The notes under the pieces are model-generated. The model was given only the letters and a program-made list of their open reading frames with translations, was not told the origin of the DNA and searched no databases. Source: Rhizobium sp. ZPR4 (GTDB taxonomy: Bacteria > Pseudomonadota > Alphaproteobacteria > Rhizobiales > Rhizobiaceae). From it: 64,000 nucleotides of DNA. The position numbers and the translations under genes are program-made. Each line of letters starts with the position of its first letter. The first letter of the stretch is position 1. The stretch covers positions 100,439 to 164,438 of the forward strand of contig NZ_CP157972.1 of the NCBI RefSeq assembly GCF_040215725.1, written 5' to 3'. Of this stretch, positions 46,268-55,806 are shown piece by piece.

Positions 46268-46553
46268 GCGAAGGCCTCTTTGACCGATTGCAGACGTCAT
46301 CATCGACGCGAGTTTCAAGTTTCGCGAATATATCAGCGCGAAGGCGTACCTCAGCGGTGGCAGCATTCTAGTCCTCTGATACAGCGACATTCGCTCTTCG
46401 CTGAAGCAGAGAACCGCTGCAACTGCAAAGTTTGCGATCAGATAAAAATGGCCAACGACAGGGATTGTACTTCAGCCGTGACGCGATGACCAAGTTCATC
46501 GTCGAGGCCAAGAGAAACTGGCCGGCTGCTCTTTGCGGGATCACCCTTGGAAT

Positions 46554-47402
46554 TCAGCCACACCACGGACTTGGAGTAGACGGACACCCGGTCCGCCCGC
46601 ACACGAATGACACGGCCAGTCCCTCCGCGATCAAAGTTTGGCCGACTTCCTTTCCATCGACCTTCAGGATGCCGCAGCTCCGGCCATAGTTGCACCTGTC
46701 CGTTCCTTCCGTTCCGGGTTTGCAGGAACATTCAACCTTAGTCACCGTCGACGATCCGCTCGCCACCAACTGCTTCACTCGTTCTGTAGCCTTGTTGCCA
46801 AGGACAGCCTCTCTCGAGCATCTGGGATGGAATACTTCCGGGGCGTTAAAGCCGACCAGCCGCACACGGGTGCCATCGTCCATGCGGATGGTGTCGCCAT
46901 CGGTGATCGAAAAGCTTTGGATCGCGAATTGCGAAGTCAGCTCTATGGACGTGTGTTCCGAACCTGATGACGGCCACAGGAAGGATATGCCGCCGTAAAA
47001 GACGGAGTTTACCAAGACCGCCATGAGCAAGACAAGGAACAGGACTGCCTTCACCTGCAAACTTCGGTATCCGTAGCTTCTCCGTTGCGACTTGCGTTGG
47101 GTTGCTATCGGCGAGGGCGGGCGCCTTTGGGCGAGCTGAACGACTGAAGTGCTCGGAGGGTCGGTTAACCGCCTGAGCATTGACAGCTGCTTTTCAGTAA
47201 GGCGCGTCCGAACTCCATAATGGACGAACTTCTGCTGCATGTCGTACAGAAATTGACGCTGCCACCTGGTTGGCTGTCCGTTTCGAAGAATATCGTCGAT
47301 TCGATTTCTGAAAAGTGTGATCTCGATCTCGTCCAGCAAGCGCGCCCCCATGTCATGGACACAACGTAGCAGAGGAGGGCTAAACGCGAGTAACGGGATC
47401 AT
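46554..47402 (-). CDS. Membrane-anchored thermonuclease-like protein
   Basis: 282 residues in three parts. The N-terminal domain of about 115 residues (LLDEIEITLFRNRIDDILRNGQPTRWQRQFLYDMQQKFVHYGVRTRLTEKQLSMLRRLT) is typical of rhizobial proteins that pair it with SNase. One membrane helix follows (VKAVLFLVLLMAVLVNSVFYGG). The SNase domain contains ITDGDTIRMDDGTRVRLVGFNAPEVF and NYGRSCGILKVDGKEVGQTLIAEGLAV. The C-terminus FVCGRTGCPSTPSPWCG is Cys-rich, as in relatives. It would place the nuclease outside the inner membrane. The start is uncertain; a shorter form beginning at an ATG 17 codons later is possible. Confidence 0.75.
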   Translation of the reverse strand: MIPLLAFSPPLLRCVHDMGARLLDEIEITLFRNRIDDILRNGQPTRWQRQFLYDMQQKFVHYGVRTRLTEKQLSMLRRLTDPPSTSVVQLAQRRPPSPIATQRKSQRRSYGYRSLQVKAVLFLVLLMAVLVNSVFYGGISFLWPSSGSEHTSIELTSQFAIQSFSITDGDTIRMDDGTRVRLVGFNAPEVFHPRCSREAVLGNKATERVKQLVASGSSTVTKVECSCKPGTEGTDRCNYGRSCGILKVDGKEVGQTLIAEGLAVSFVCGRTGCPSTPSPWCG

Positions 47403-48032
47403 CTACAATTTAAGCGAGTTTTGTTGCTAGCCCGCTTTCCGATTCATGAAGCGGAGTGTTCCCGCATAGTGAGAGGATCACCGGTTCACAGATGCGATTT
47501 ACTCGGCGTCGCGCAGTCGATTTGGACGTAGCATGAGCTATTGGCATAGTACGGTAATGTCGAAGCCTAGATGACATCCGCCTAGACGGCTAAGCCTCTC
47601 TCCGGCATCTATCATGCGCGAGGCTCAGTGGCATCCTCTTCGTTGAGCAATATTGCGTCGACGTAAATGCCGATCATCTTATCCAGGTTGGCCCCAGACT
47701 TCGTCCGGATTACTGATCTCGTCAGGCCCCTGACGCTCACTATCCCGCAGCAGAAAAGCAGTAGGACCGAAGGCTCATATCCTTCAAGGGGAAGATGGCC
47801 GCTTGGCGCTTCGGTTGATGCCGTTTTGCGATCTGCGTTCAACTGAGGATGTGCGATTTGAACTCAGCCATATAAAAAAGGTATGGCAGCCCTAAAGCAG
47901 CCGTGCTGCTGCTATTGTGGTGTCCGCCGAAATACGAACCTTTAGTTTCAATCACAGGGCCTCAAACGGTTGTTGCCTCAGGAGCCACTTCTACCTAAAC
48001 ACGACAGTATCTCTCGGTTTGGAGGTCAATCA
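47403..48032. other. Intergenic region before the McrBC-like pair
   Basis: 630 bp. A possible 76-codon minus-strand frame at 47612-47842 (TTG start, no ribosome binding site) is not convincing. The last 100 bp must hold the promoter of the McrB-like gene; GGAGG lies 7 bases before its ATG. Confidence 0.4.
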
Positions 48033-50243
48033 ATGAACGTCCTGGACGGCCCAAGACTCAAAATACAATATGAAACCGCATTCGACAAATACCGGAGCCA
48101 GGACTGGGCGGTAGATTGGCGTCGCAACTACGGCGAACAGGTCCGAAAGGTGATGGGGGCTGACTGGGAGCAGTGGCGCACGCGTGAATTCCAAGAGATG
48201 CTTTGGAACAGCGACGCCGTCGCAAGCATCGGTCCCGGCCACTCCGTAACGGTTCACGGAGCTTATGACGACGAAGAGCTGGCCCGGATGCTGTTCGATG
48301 CTCGCAATGTGCTCGCTGACCTACCGGTCGAGGAAAGGGGCGAACGTCTCCAGAAGCTTTATGATGAATCCCTGGCTGCCGTCTACCCAAAGTACGCGAA
48401 GCGTCGCCCGAGGGCTCGGCTCACGCGCCTGCTCGCGGCAATGTTTCCCGACGATATGACAAGCATCGCCGATGCTAGCCGGATCTGGGGAATACAGAGA
48501 CTAATATCGGCCGCGCGAGTGCCGGGTGACTTCGTAGCCCAGCATCCCACAGTCCGTGCGACCATGCGTGCGGCCCTCGGGGCACCGGAGACAGTTGAGG
48601 AGAAGGTGGATCAGGCCATTTTCGCTTGGTACCTCTGGCAAACATATTTCGGGAAGCCCGACGAGGGCGCTGTCGTCACACAGGTCGAGCAACGAGAAGC
48701 GAACGCGGTGCCGCCCTTTTCGATACTCCCTGCGCACGCGCAGAGGCGAAGCCTGACCTGCGTCAAAGGCAACGTCGAGCTCCTTCTTGCGATGGTCCGC
48801 GAAGCTGAACACGGGATCACCCGAGAGGATCTGGTCGGGGTTATCCTGAGCGAGGCAACGCAGCTCAACACCAGTTCCGCCGGAAACATAATCTCCCAGG
48901 CGATGGGCGGGCTGGGACTTCTGCGTCTCGACGGCATCACGTATCGCCCGACGGACCGTGGTCACGAGCTTCTCAGCGCCGGCAACCCGGCGACCGTTTT
49001 GCGGGGACCCCTCATCGGGAGGGTCTTCGGAATGGGACACCTTCTCCTGATGATCGCCCGAGAGCCAGGCGTTCTGCGGGCATCTGACGTCGCCAAACGC
49101 CTTCGACAGCTCGTTCCGACGTGGACGTCCACACAACCCGGCTCGCATATCTGCACGTGGGCGCGCTTGGTCGGCCTCGTTGACGTACAGGAGTCAGGTG
49201 GGCTGGTCCTAACGGACGACGGAGAAGATTACGCTACGGCGTTGCCTGAAGGTTTTGAGGGTAACTGGAGTTTGTCGACAGGGTTGGAGCTGTCAGACGT
49301 TTCCGAGCTCTTCGACGAGGAAGGCGGAACCGCCGCAGCACTTTTATCTGGGTCGGAACGGTACGACGCCGCGGCTATCCTCGCCGACGGCTGTTTCCTC
49401 CCACTGGAGCAAATCCAGGCCGCGATCGACCTTCTGCGCAGGAAGAAAAACGTCATCCTTCAAGGCCCCCCGGGGACAGGAAAGACGTGGTTGGCGAAAA
49501 GACTTGGCTACGCGCTCATGGGGACGCGAGACGCGCAAAGGTTGACAGCTGTACAGTTTCAACCGACCCTGTCGTACGAGGATTTTGTCAGGGGCTGGCG
49601 GCCTGATGGCACGAAGGGACTTCAACTCGTCGACGGCGTCTTTCTCGAAGCCGTTGACGCGGCAAAATCCGATCCCCATACGCCGTATGTACTCGTCATA
49701 GAAGAAATCAACCGAGGAAACCCGGCCCAGGTTCTTGGCGAGATGCTGACGCTCATAGAAGACGGCAAGCGGTCGCTGAGCGAAGCGCTGCGGCTTGCCT
49801 ATCCGAGGACAATCGACGAACGTGTCCACGTCCCGGAAAACCTTTTCATCATCGGCACCATGAACCTCGCTGACAGGTCGCTGGCACTCGTTGACCTTGC
49901 GCTACGTCGACGGTTTTCGTTCATTTCGCTATCCCCTCAGTTCAACGGTGCATGGGAAAGGTGGATGCTCGACCATGGCGCTCCGGCCGATCTCATTGCC
50001 ACCATTGCGGCGAAAATGAAGTTCCTAAACGGAGCTATAGAGGCTGAACGTTCGCTCGGCCGCCAATTTCAGGTCGGGCACAGCTTCATGACACCGCACG
50101 TGTCGCCTGGCGATGATGGCCAAGCCTGGAGGTCATGGTATCTCGAAACTGTCAGAACCGAGGTCGCCCCGCTTCTTGAGGAGTACTGGTACGACAACGT
50201 AAAGGAGGCCGCCGCCCAGGTTGCCCGGCTTGAGGCGATCTAA
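48033..50243 (+). CDS. McrB-like AAA+ GTPase with winged-helix-like middle region
   Basis: About 736 residues from ATG 48033 (GGAGG 7 bases upstream; an earlier ATG at 47970 lacks it). The C-terminal 270 residues are the McrB motor: ILQGPPGTGKTWLAKRLGYAL (Walker A near 478), PYVLVIEEINRGNPAQVLGEMLTLIE (Walker B) and IGTMNLADRSLALVDLALRRRFSF. The N-terminal half is not the usual McrB DNA-binding domain. A helical domain is followed by two winged-helix-like repeats (ITREDLVGVILSEATQL...YRPTDRGHELL and LRASDVAKRLRQLVPTW...LVLTDDGEDYA). The pair with the next gene should restrict modified or otherwise marked DNA. Confidence 0.85.
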   Translation: MNVLDGPRLKIQYETAFDKYRSQDWAVDWRRNYGEQVRKVMGADWEQWRTREFQEMLWNSDAVASIGPGHSVTVHGAYDDEELARMLFDARNVLADLPVEERGERLQKLYDESLAAVYPKYAKRRPRARLTRLLAAMFPDDMTSIADASRIWGIQRLISAARVPGDFVAQHPTVRATMRAALGAPETVEEKVDQAIFAWYLWQTYFGKPDEGAVVTQVEQREANAVPPFSILPAHAQRRSLTCVKGNVELLLAMVREAEHGITREDLVGVILSEATQLNTSSAGNIISQAMGGLGLLRLDGITYRPTDRGHELLSAGNPATVLRGPLIGRVFGMGHLLLMIAREPGVLRASDVAKRLRQLVPTWTSTQPGSHICTWARLVGLVDVQESGGLVLTDDGEDYATALPEGFEGNWSLSTGLELSDVSELFDEEGGTAAALLSGSERYDAAAILADGCFLPLEQIQAAIDLLRRKKNVILQGPPGTGKTWLAKRLGYALMGTRDAQRLTAVQFQPTLSYEDFVRGWRPDGTKGLQLVDGVFLEAVDAAKSDPHTPYVLVIEEINRGNPAQVLGEMLTLIEDGKRSLSEALRLAYPRTIDERVHVPENLFIIGTMNLADRSLALVDLALRRRFSFISLSPQFNGAWERWMLDHGAPADLIATIAAKMKFLNGAIEAERSLGRQFQVGHSFMTPHVSPGDDGQAWRSWYLETVRTEVAPLLEEYWYDNVKEAAAQVARLEAI

Positions 50244-51364
50244 TGAATGCCTCAGGAACCACTTCGGCCGCGAGCGGCGCGACCTGGAAAAGCCACGCGG
50301 GAATTCCGGTGCGCAATCTATGGGTGCTCCTGGTCTATGCGGCAGGACTGGCGGATTTCCTCGATCCCTTCGACGCGAATGTCGAGGACGACGCCGACCT
50401 TCCGGACGTCCTCGCACGGCTTCTTGCTTATGTCGTAGAGCGAAGGTTGCGACGCAACCTATCGTCGGGATATCGACCACGCTCCGCCGTAGTGAACCGT
50501 GTCCGCGGTCGGATCGACTGGCTGGACACCGAAACGAGACTTCTCCTCCCTCAAGGAAGAATTGCATGTACGTTTGAGGAGCTGACGCAAGACACTCCCC
50601 GCAACCGCCTTGTGCTCGCGGCCCTGGTCCAGGTGCGGTCACGGGTGATGGATGCAGAGATCGAGCGCAAGTGCGCAGGCCTTGCAAGAACACTTCTCGA
50701 TGCCGGAGTATCACCGAAACGTCCTACGCGGGCGGAGATGTCACGTGACACGATAGCCCGCAACGATCGCGACGACATCGTGATGGTGCGAGTTGCCGAA
50801 CTGGCGCTCGATCTCGTGCTGCCCGCGGAAGCTGCCGGGAGCGCCCACCTTCACGGGCTGGATCGCGACGAGCACCTCCTCAGACGAATATTCGAGCAGG
50901 CAGTCGCGGGATTTTACCGCCACGAAGTCGACGGACGGGATGGCTGGGCAGTCAAAGGCCAAGCGTTGTTTCACTGGGACCTGGACGAGCCGACTGCCGG
51001 ATTGGCTGCCATTCTTCCTGCGATGCGCGCGGATGTCGTGCTGCAGAAAGGGGGCGAACGTCGAATTGTGCTGGACACGAAATTCACAGGTATTCTCACC
51101 AGACGCCAGTACGGTGGTGAGGGACTGAAGAGCGGGCATCTGTATCAAATGTACGCCTATCTCCGGTCTCAAGCTGGTCTTGGAGACGGCTGCGCCGACG
51201 CTGCCGAAGGTATATTACTCCACCCTTCCGTCGAGTGTCTGGTGGACGAGGCGGTTACGATACAGGGCCACCGCCTTCGATTTGTCACCGTTGACCTCGC
51301 AGCGAATGCAGATCACATCCGCAAATCGCTATTGAAAGTCGTATTGGGCAAAGTCCGCTCATGA
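50243..51364 (+). CDS. McrC-like restriction nuclease subunit
   Basis: 373 residues. IPVRNLWVLLVYAAGLADF, RPRSAVVNRVRGRIDW and CTFEELTQDTPRNRLVLAALVQV are typical McrC N-terminal blocks. MRADVVLQKGGERRIVLDTKFTG (near 262-280) supplies the PD-(D/E)XK catalytic Asp and D-x-K, and GHLYQMYAYL follows as in McrC. Its ATG overlaps the McrB-like TAA by one base, so the two are co-translated. It is the cleavage subunit driven by the GTPase. Confidence 0.85.
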   Translation: MNASGTTSAASGATWKSHAGIPVRNLWVLLVYAAGLADFLDPFDANVEDDADLPDVLARLLAYVVERRLRRNLSSGYRPRSAVVNRVRGRIDWLDTETRLLLPQGRIACTFEELTQDTPRNRLVLAALVQVRSRVMDAEIERKCAGLARTLLDAGVSPKRPTRAEMSRDTIARNDRDDIVMVRVAELALDLVLPAEAAGSAHLHGLDRDEHLLRRIFEQAVAGFYRHEVDGRDGWAVKGQALFHWDLDEPTAGLAAILPAMRADVVLQKGGERRIVLDTKFTGILTRRQYGGEGLKSGHLYQMYAYLRSQAGLGDGCADAAEGILLHPSVECLVDEAVTIQGHRLRFVTVDLAANADHIRKSLLKVVLGKVRS

Positions 51365-51682
51365 CGACCGCGCTGTGACCACAGGTCTGGCAGAAACGCC
51401 AGTTGCCGAATTGTAGTTATTCTGGCACCCAAAAAGGTCAGAAGGTTGAACGGTACTCATTCAGTCCGCACAAGGTGAAGGTCAACGTGCTATCCATGTG
51501 GATGTCCGACGGACCGCACCTCGAAAAACCTCCGGCTATGCTTTCATACCGGCGACGCGACCACATTCTTATCAGGATTTAACCAGCTCACCTTTGGCCC
51601 TCACGATTCGAGTTGGTTGAAGAGCCGCGTTTGTTAGATTTGCCCAAAACTGCTTCCCCTCAACATTTAAGTATGGGATTGG
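51365..51682. other. Intergenic region after mcrC, nothing seen
   Basis: About 318 bp between the converging McrC-like and XRE genes. No coding frame, repeat or clear terminator was recognised. Confidence 0.4.
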
Positions 51683-51952
51683 TCATTTGTTGCGGGTGGA
51701 TTTTCGGCCACTCTTAAGCGGCTTAATTTCCGCAGTCTCTTCGGCCACCGGAACGAAGAACTCCGAAATATCGCAAGCCAGCGCTTCGGCAATCTTCTCA
51801 AGCGTCGTAACCGTGGGGTTCTTATTGCCGCGCTCAAGATAGCCGACATAGGCGCGCTCGACGTTGGCCTCAAGGGCGAGGTTGTCCTGCGAGATCCCCC
51901 GCATAACCCGTATTCGCCTGAGGTTCAGTGCCACTCGCTGCCGTGCATCCAT
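51683..51952 (-). CDS. XRE-family transcriptional regulator
   Basis: 89 residues. ALNLRRIRVMRGISQDNLALEANVERAYVGYLERGNKNPTVTTLEKIAEALACDISEFF is a complete helix-turn-helix of the SinR/C-protein type, with a Lys-rich tail. It is monocistronic. An imperfect dyad upstream (AGTTC at 51974, GAACT at 51997) around a possible -10 element may be its operator. Its target is unknown; the McrBC-like pair is the nearest candidate but is convergent. Confidence 0.8.
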   Translation of the reverse strand: MDARQRVALNLRRIRVMRGISQDNLALEANVERAYVGYLERGNKNPTVTTLEKIAEALACDISEFFVPVAEETAEIKPLKSGRKSTRNK

Positions 51953-52173
51953 GGCGGAAACACAACATTTGACAGTTCATAAAACCACGTATTATAGAAC
52001 TATGAAAGGCGATATTGAACAAACTGCAGGTGGTAGATTTATTCCCGGGAAGTGGGGTAACGCTCGCGCTGCATTTCCCGATGTTCGATGTCTCGGAGCG
52101 GCGTGGGTTCGGAACCGGATCGGGTTTTCCTTGCTCGGAGAGATCGCCAAGCAAGTGAGGTCGCAGGAGGTAT

Positions 52174-52533
52174 ATGACGGTGGTGCCCGACGAAACGGCC
52201 GACATGCTGATGGCCTTGCTCTATTCCGTCAGAACAATCGTCGAAAGTGGAGTGCAAAGTAAGCGGCGCATAGCAAAAGCCTACCAGGAGGCACGGGCAC
52301 TTGTCGCGACGATCGATCGCGACCGCGGATCAGCTCGCCCACGGATCGAGGCATGTTTGATGCACTTTAACGTCCATAAGAACGCGGATGACGCAGCCGC
52401 GGCCGGCTGGATGCTGGTGGCGGTCCAGGAGCGAGTGAGCGAACGGAATCTCTACGGTTGGCGCCGGCTGAAGGAGATCGTGGATGCGGCGGTGCACGAA
52501 CTCCTCCTGTCCGAACAGGCGTCGCTGCATTGA
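52174..52533 (+). CDS. Hypothetical protein, 119 aa
   Basis: Not recognised. It is a soluble, mostly helical protein (TADMLMALLYSVRTIVESGVQSKRRIAKAYQEARALVATIDRD, then DDAAAAGWMLVAVQERVSERN). AGGAGG lies only three bases before the ATG at 52174, so translation may begin at a GTG two codons later. The neighbouring SRAP gene converges on it. Confidence 0.55.
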   Translation: MTVVPDETADMLMALLYSVRTIVESGVQSKRRIAKAYQEARALVATIDRDRGSARPRIEACLMHFNVHKNADDAAAAGWMLVAVQERVSERNLYGWRRLKEIVDAAVHELLLSEQASLH

Positions 52534-52552
52534 AGCGCCGGCGGTCCACTGG

Positions 52553-53326
52553 CTAAAGCAAGCCTGATGGATCGACCAGCTCACCTTCATTGGTGACGAT
52601 CGTCGATCCATAGGGCTCGCGGGCCGTGACGATCAACGCATCATCCGGCAATGGCCGGGCAAGATCCTTGGCCTCCTCCCATGGCGCCGTCATCCAGACG
52701 TCGGTCTCTTCCTTGGTCAGCAACAGCACCGGCATAGCCTTGTCGTGAATGGGTTTGACCAGGTCGTTCGGATCCGTCGTCAGAAACCCATAGAGATCAT
52801 CGGTCGTTTCCCCGTCCTTGACCTTGCGCACCGATGTCCATTGCGGAACATGGATGCCTGCAAAGAACATCAACGGCTTATCTTCGTTGCGCGCGAACCA
52901 GGCGTTCGGAACATTACCGCCGTCCTGCTGGCTTGCCGGATCCGGCTCGGCGAAGCTGGTGACAGGGACCAGACAGCGGTTCTCGACACCGAACCAGCGT
53001 CTCCAATGGGCGAGTTTGAGATTGCGGATATTGGTGACACCGCGATCGACCTGCTGGCGCAATAGCTCCTCGAAATCCACCTCCTTGCCCTTTGCTCGGA
53101 GTTTTTCGGCCTTGGCCTCGGCGGCTTTGACGAGCACGAATGGCGGGGAGGGCAGCCCCCAACGGGCATGGACAAGCTGCTTCTTGCCGTCCGCGGTGTT
53201 TCGGACGATCGGCCCCATCTGATCCGGGTTCATCTGATAGGCCGGCATCAGGTTGATCAGGCTCTCGGCGTCCTGAGCCCACTTGTTCACCCAGTTCTTG
53301 TCTTCCATGCGGTAAAGATTGCACAT
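52553..53326 (-). CDS. SRAP-domain (YedK/HMCES-type) abasic-site shield
   Basis: 257 residues from ATG 53326, preceded by GGGAGATGGAG. The start places the catalytic cysteine at position 2 (MCNLYRM), which is exposed after Met removal and crosslinks to abasic [18 protein letters not shown] (with the glutamate), [14 protein letters not shown] and [15 protein letters not shown] match the family. A longer frame to 53386 would bury the cysteine and is rejected. It is divergent from imuA, with a LexA box between, so it is probably SOS-induced with the mutasome. Confidence 0.9.
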   Translation of the reverse strand: MCNLYRMEDKNWVNKWAQDAESLINLMPAYQMNPDQMGPIVRNTADGKKQLVHARWGLPSPPFVLVKAAEAKAEKLRAKGKEVDFEELLRQQVDRGVTNIRNLKLAHWRRWFGVENRCLVPVTSFAEPDPASQQDGGNVPNAWFARNEDKPLMFFAGIHVPQWTSVRKVKDGETTDDLYGFLTTDPNDLVKPIHDKAMPVLLLTKEETDVWMTAPWEEAKDLARPLPDDALIVTAREPYGSTIVTNEGELVDPSGLL

Positions 53327-53544
53327 CGGCGCTCCATCTCCCTTGAAGCTGAAGACATGGTAGCCGACGAAACGCTGGAACGCCAATCGGCGGGCGTCGA
53401 TGGACTGGTTGCCTAAAATTTTCCGAAAGCTTCATCATCGCCCGCTCGAAGTCATGTCCATGATTCCCAACGCGAATCTTAAAGTCCACTAAAATAGAGG
53501 GATAATATTCCTATTTCGGGTTGCTTGACTCGCGAATCGAGTTG

Positions 53545-53559
53545 GAACATTTAGTGAAC
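53545..53559. promoter_or_regulatory. LexA box between SRAP gene and imuA
   Basis: GAAC, ATTTAGT, GAAC fits the alphaproteobacterial LexA consensus GTTC-N7-GTTC read on the other strand. It lies 57 bp before the imuA ATG and about 220 bp before the SRAP start. Confidence 0.8.
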
Positions 53560-53615
53560 AAATACACTTGACCGACAGGACGTCGATGCTAACGCGACCT
53601 CGCAGGGACCCGTGA

Positions 53616-54377
53616 ATGATAACCGCTGCCCATAATCGGGTGATCTCCGATCTGAAGGATCGCATTGCGTTACTGGAAGGAAACGCGGGCAGGAAGAGCG
53701 GCTGCCTCGCCTTCGGTGTGGCTGAGATCGATGCCGTATTGCCGGGTGGTGGGCTTGCCTATAGCGCGGTGCACGAATTTGCTGGTGGCGGAGCTGGGGT
53801 CGTCGATGGAGCAGCCGCTGCCCTCTTTGCCGCCGGCATCGCGGCGCGGACCAGGGGCAAGATCGTCTGGTGCCTGACACGGCCGGACCTGTTCTTTCCG
53901 GCGCTGGCGCAGGCCGGCCTGCAACCGGGTCGCGTCATCTTTGTCGAAGCCGACCGCGAGGAAGATGTTCTCGCCTCAATGGAAGAGGCCCTGGCCTTTG
54001 GCGGCCTTGGCGCCGTCGTCGGCGAGATCGTCCGATTGCCGATGGTGGCCTCGCGCCGCCTGCAGCTGGCGGCGGAAAAGACCGGCACCATGGGTCTGGT
54101 GGTCCGGCGCTGGCGCCGGCAGGGGGAGGCCTCGGATTTCGGGCAGCCGACGGCGTCGACGACGCGGTGGCGGGTGAGCGTCCTGCCATCGCAGGAATTA
54201 CCGGTTCCAGGCGTCGGGCGGCCGCGATGGCTGCTGGAACTGATGAGAGTGAAGGCGGGTGAGTGCGCTGAGTTTATCGTGGGAGCGTGCGATGCCACGG
54301 GTCGTATCCATCTATCTGCCGGACCTGCCGATCGAGCGGATCAGGCGCATGGATCAGAGAGCAGAATTATCGTCTGA
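53616..54377 (+). CDS. imuA: Mutasome accessory protein ImuA
   Basis: 253 residues, a RecA-like fold lacking a full Walker A (LPGGGLAYSAVHEFAGGGAGVVDGAAAALFAAGIAARTRGKIVWCL), as in rhizobial ImuA. RPRWLLELMRVKAGECAEFIV is the usual C-terminal block. It supports ImuB and DnaE2 in damage-induced error-prone synthesis. The ATG follows AGGGA by 7 bases. A LexA box lies upstream. Its 3' end overlaps imuB by 86 bp. Confidence 0.9.
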   Translation: MITAAHNRVISDLKDRIALLEGNAGRKSGCLAFGVAEIDAVLPGGGLAYSAVHEFAGGGAGVVDGAAAALFAAGIAARTRGKIVWCLTRPDLFFPALAQAGLQPGRVIFVEADREEDVLASMEEALAFGGLGAVVGEIVRLPMVASRRLQLAAEKTGTMGLVVRRWRRQGEASDFGQPTASTTRWRVSVLPSQELPVPGVGRPRWLLELMRVKAGECAEFIVGACDATGRIHLSAGPADRADQAHGSESRIIV

Positions 54378-55806
54378 GAGGCCGCTGGTGCTGATCGCAA
54401 GGAGTGGTTCCAAGCGCTTTATATCCGCGGCCGATGCAAAGGCTAGGGAAGCGGGTATCCGTTTGGGCATGCCGGCCGCCAAGGCACAGGCGATGGTGCA
54501 GGGTCTGCGATTCGTCGATGCGGATCCGACAGCCGATGCGCAAGCGCTCGAACGGATCGCGCTCTGGTCCCTCTCGCAATATTCCCCGATTGTCGCCGTC
54601 GACGGCACGGATGGCATCGTCATGGATACGGAAGGCGCCGATCACCTGCAGGGCGGCGAACTTCCGATGTTGACCGGGATCGCCAATCGCTTCCGGGCGA
54701 GGGGGCTGACCGTCCATGCGGCGATCGCCGATACTTGGGGAGCGGCTCATGCCTGTGCCCGGGCCACCCGTCGCGAGACCGTCATCATCCCGCATGGAGA
54801 GACCGCCCGCGCCGTCGAACGGCTGCCGCTCTCGCATCTGCGGCTATCGCCGGAGATCGTCGCCAGTCTTCGAACCCTCGGCTTCAAAACCATCGGTGAG
54901 TTATCGGTTACGCCGGGGGCGCCGCTGACGCTGCGTTTCGGCCCGGAGATCGGAAGGCGGCTCGACCAGATGTTCGGCCGGATAGCCGAGCCGATCGATC
55001 CCATCCGGGCGCCGGAATGGATCGAAGTCAGCCGTGCCTTCGCCGAACCCATCGGCGCCCCAGAGACGATCGACAAATATGTCGGACGCCTGATCGTGAG
55101 GCTGGTCACCGAACTACAGCGCAAGGGGCTCGGCGTCCGCCGCACCGACCTGATCGTCGAGAAGGTCGACGGCAGCAGGCAGGCGATCCGCGCCGGCACC
55201 GCCAAACCGGCCCGCGATATCGCCTGGCTCACCAAACTGTTCCGGGATCGAACGGAAAAGATCGAGCCCGGCTTTGGCATCGAGAAGCTGACGCTCATCG
55301 CCGTCATGACCGAACCGCTTGGTGAGGCGCAGCGGTCGTCGCTGGTCGATGAGAAAGATCAGGACATCACGCCACTGATCGATACCTTCGGTAATCGCGG
55401 ACAGCGTGTCTATCGCATAGCGCCGGTCGCCTCCGATGTCCCCGAACGCAGTGTCCGGCGGATCTCGGCGGCAGCCGAGGACGTCGCGGAAACTTGGATA
55501 CACCACTGGCCACGTCCGGTGCGGTTCATGGCGCGGCCGGAACCGATCGAGGTCATCGCGCTGCTGCCGGATCATCCACCCGTCTCCGTCACCTGGCGCG
55601 GCAAGCGCCGGCGGATCAAACGCGCCGACGGCCCGGAGCGCATCTTCGGGGAGTGGTGGACGAGAAGCTCGGAATTCGATGCGGTTCGGGATTATTTCGT
55701 GATCGAGGATGAGAGCGGGGAGCGCCTCTGGATCTTCCGGTCCGGCGACGGTGTCGATGCCGCCACCGGCTCGCATCGCTGGTTCCTGCATGGGATCTTC
55801 GCATGA
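54292..55806 (+). CDS. imuB: Y-family polymerase-like mutasome protein ImuB
   Basis: 504 residues. [17 protein letters not shown] is the Y-family N-terminus, but the acidic catalytic residues of a true polymerase are not all kept, as is normal for ImuB, which acts as a scaffold linking DnaE2 to the beta clamp. [19 protein letters not shown] and little-finger regions follow ([19 protein letters not shown]), and a long C-terminal tail ([24 protein letters not shown]). ATG 54292 is preferred, with GGGAG 6 bases upstream. The stop overlaps the dnaE2 ATG (ATGA). Confidence 0.9.
   Translation: MPRVVSIYLPDLPIERIRRMDQRAELSSERPLVLIARSGSKRFISAADAKAREAGIRLGMPAAKAQAMVQGLRFVDADPTADAQALERIALWSLSQYSPIVAVDGTDGIVMDTEGADHLQGGELPMLTGIANRFRARGLTVHAAIADTWGAAHACARATRRETVIIPHGETARAVERLPLSHLRLSPEIVASLRTLGFKTIGELSVTPGAPLTLRFGPEIGRRLDQMFGRIAEPIDPIRAPEWIEVSRAFAEPIGAPETIDKYVGRLIVRLVTELQRKGLGVRRTDLIVEKVDGSRQAIRAGTAKPARDIAWLTKLFRDRTEKIEPGFGIEKLTLIAVMTEPLGEAQRSSLVDEKDQDITPLIDTFGNRGQRVYRIAPVASDVPERSVRRISAAAEDVAETWIHHWPRPVRFMARPEPIEVIALLPDHPPVSVTWRGKRRRIKRADGPERIFGEWWTRSSEFDAVRDYFVIEDESGERLWIFRSGDGVDAATGSHRWFLHGIFA

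Noticed and set aside
47612..47842. 76-codon minus-strand frame
   Set aside because: TTG start, no ribosome binding site and no recognisable feature; mentioned only in the gap entry.
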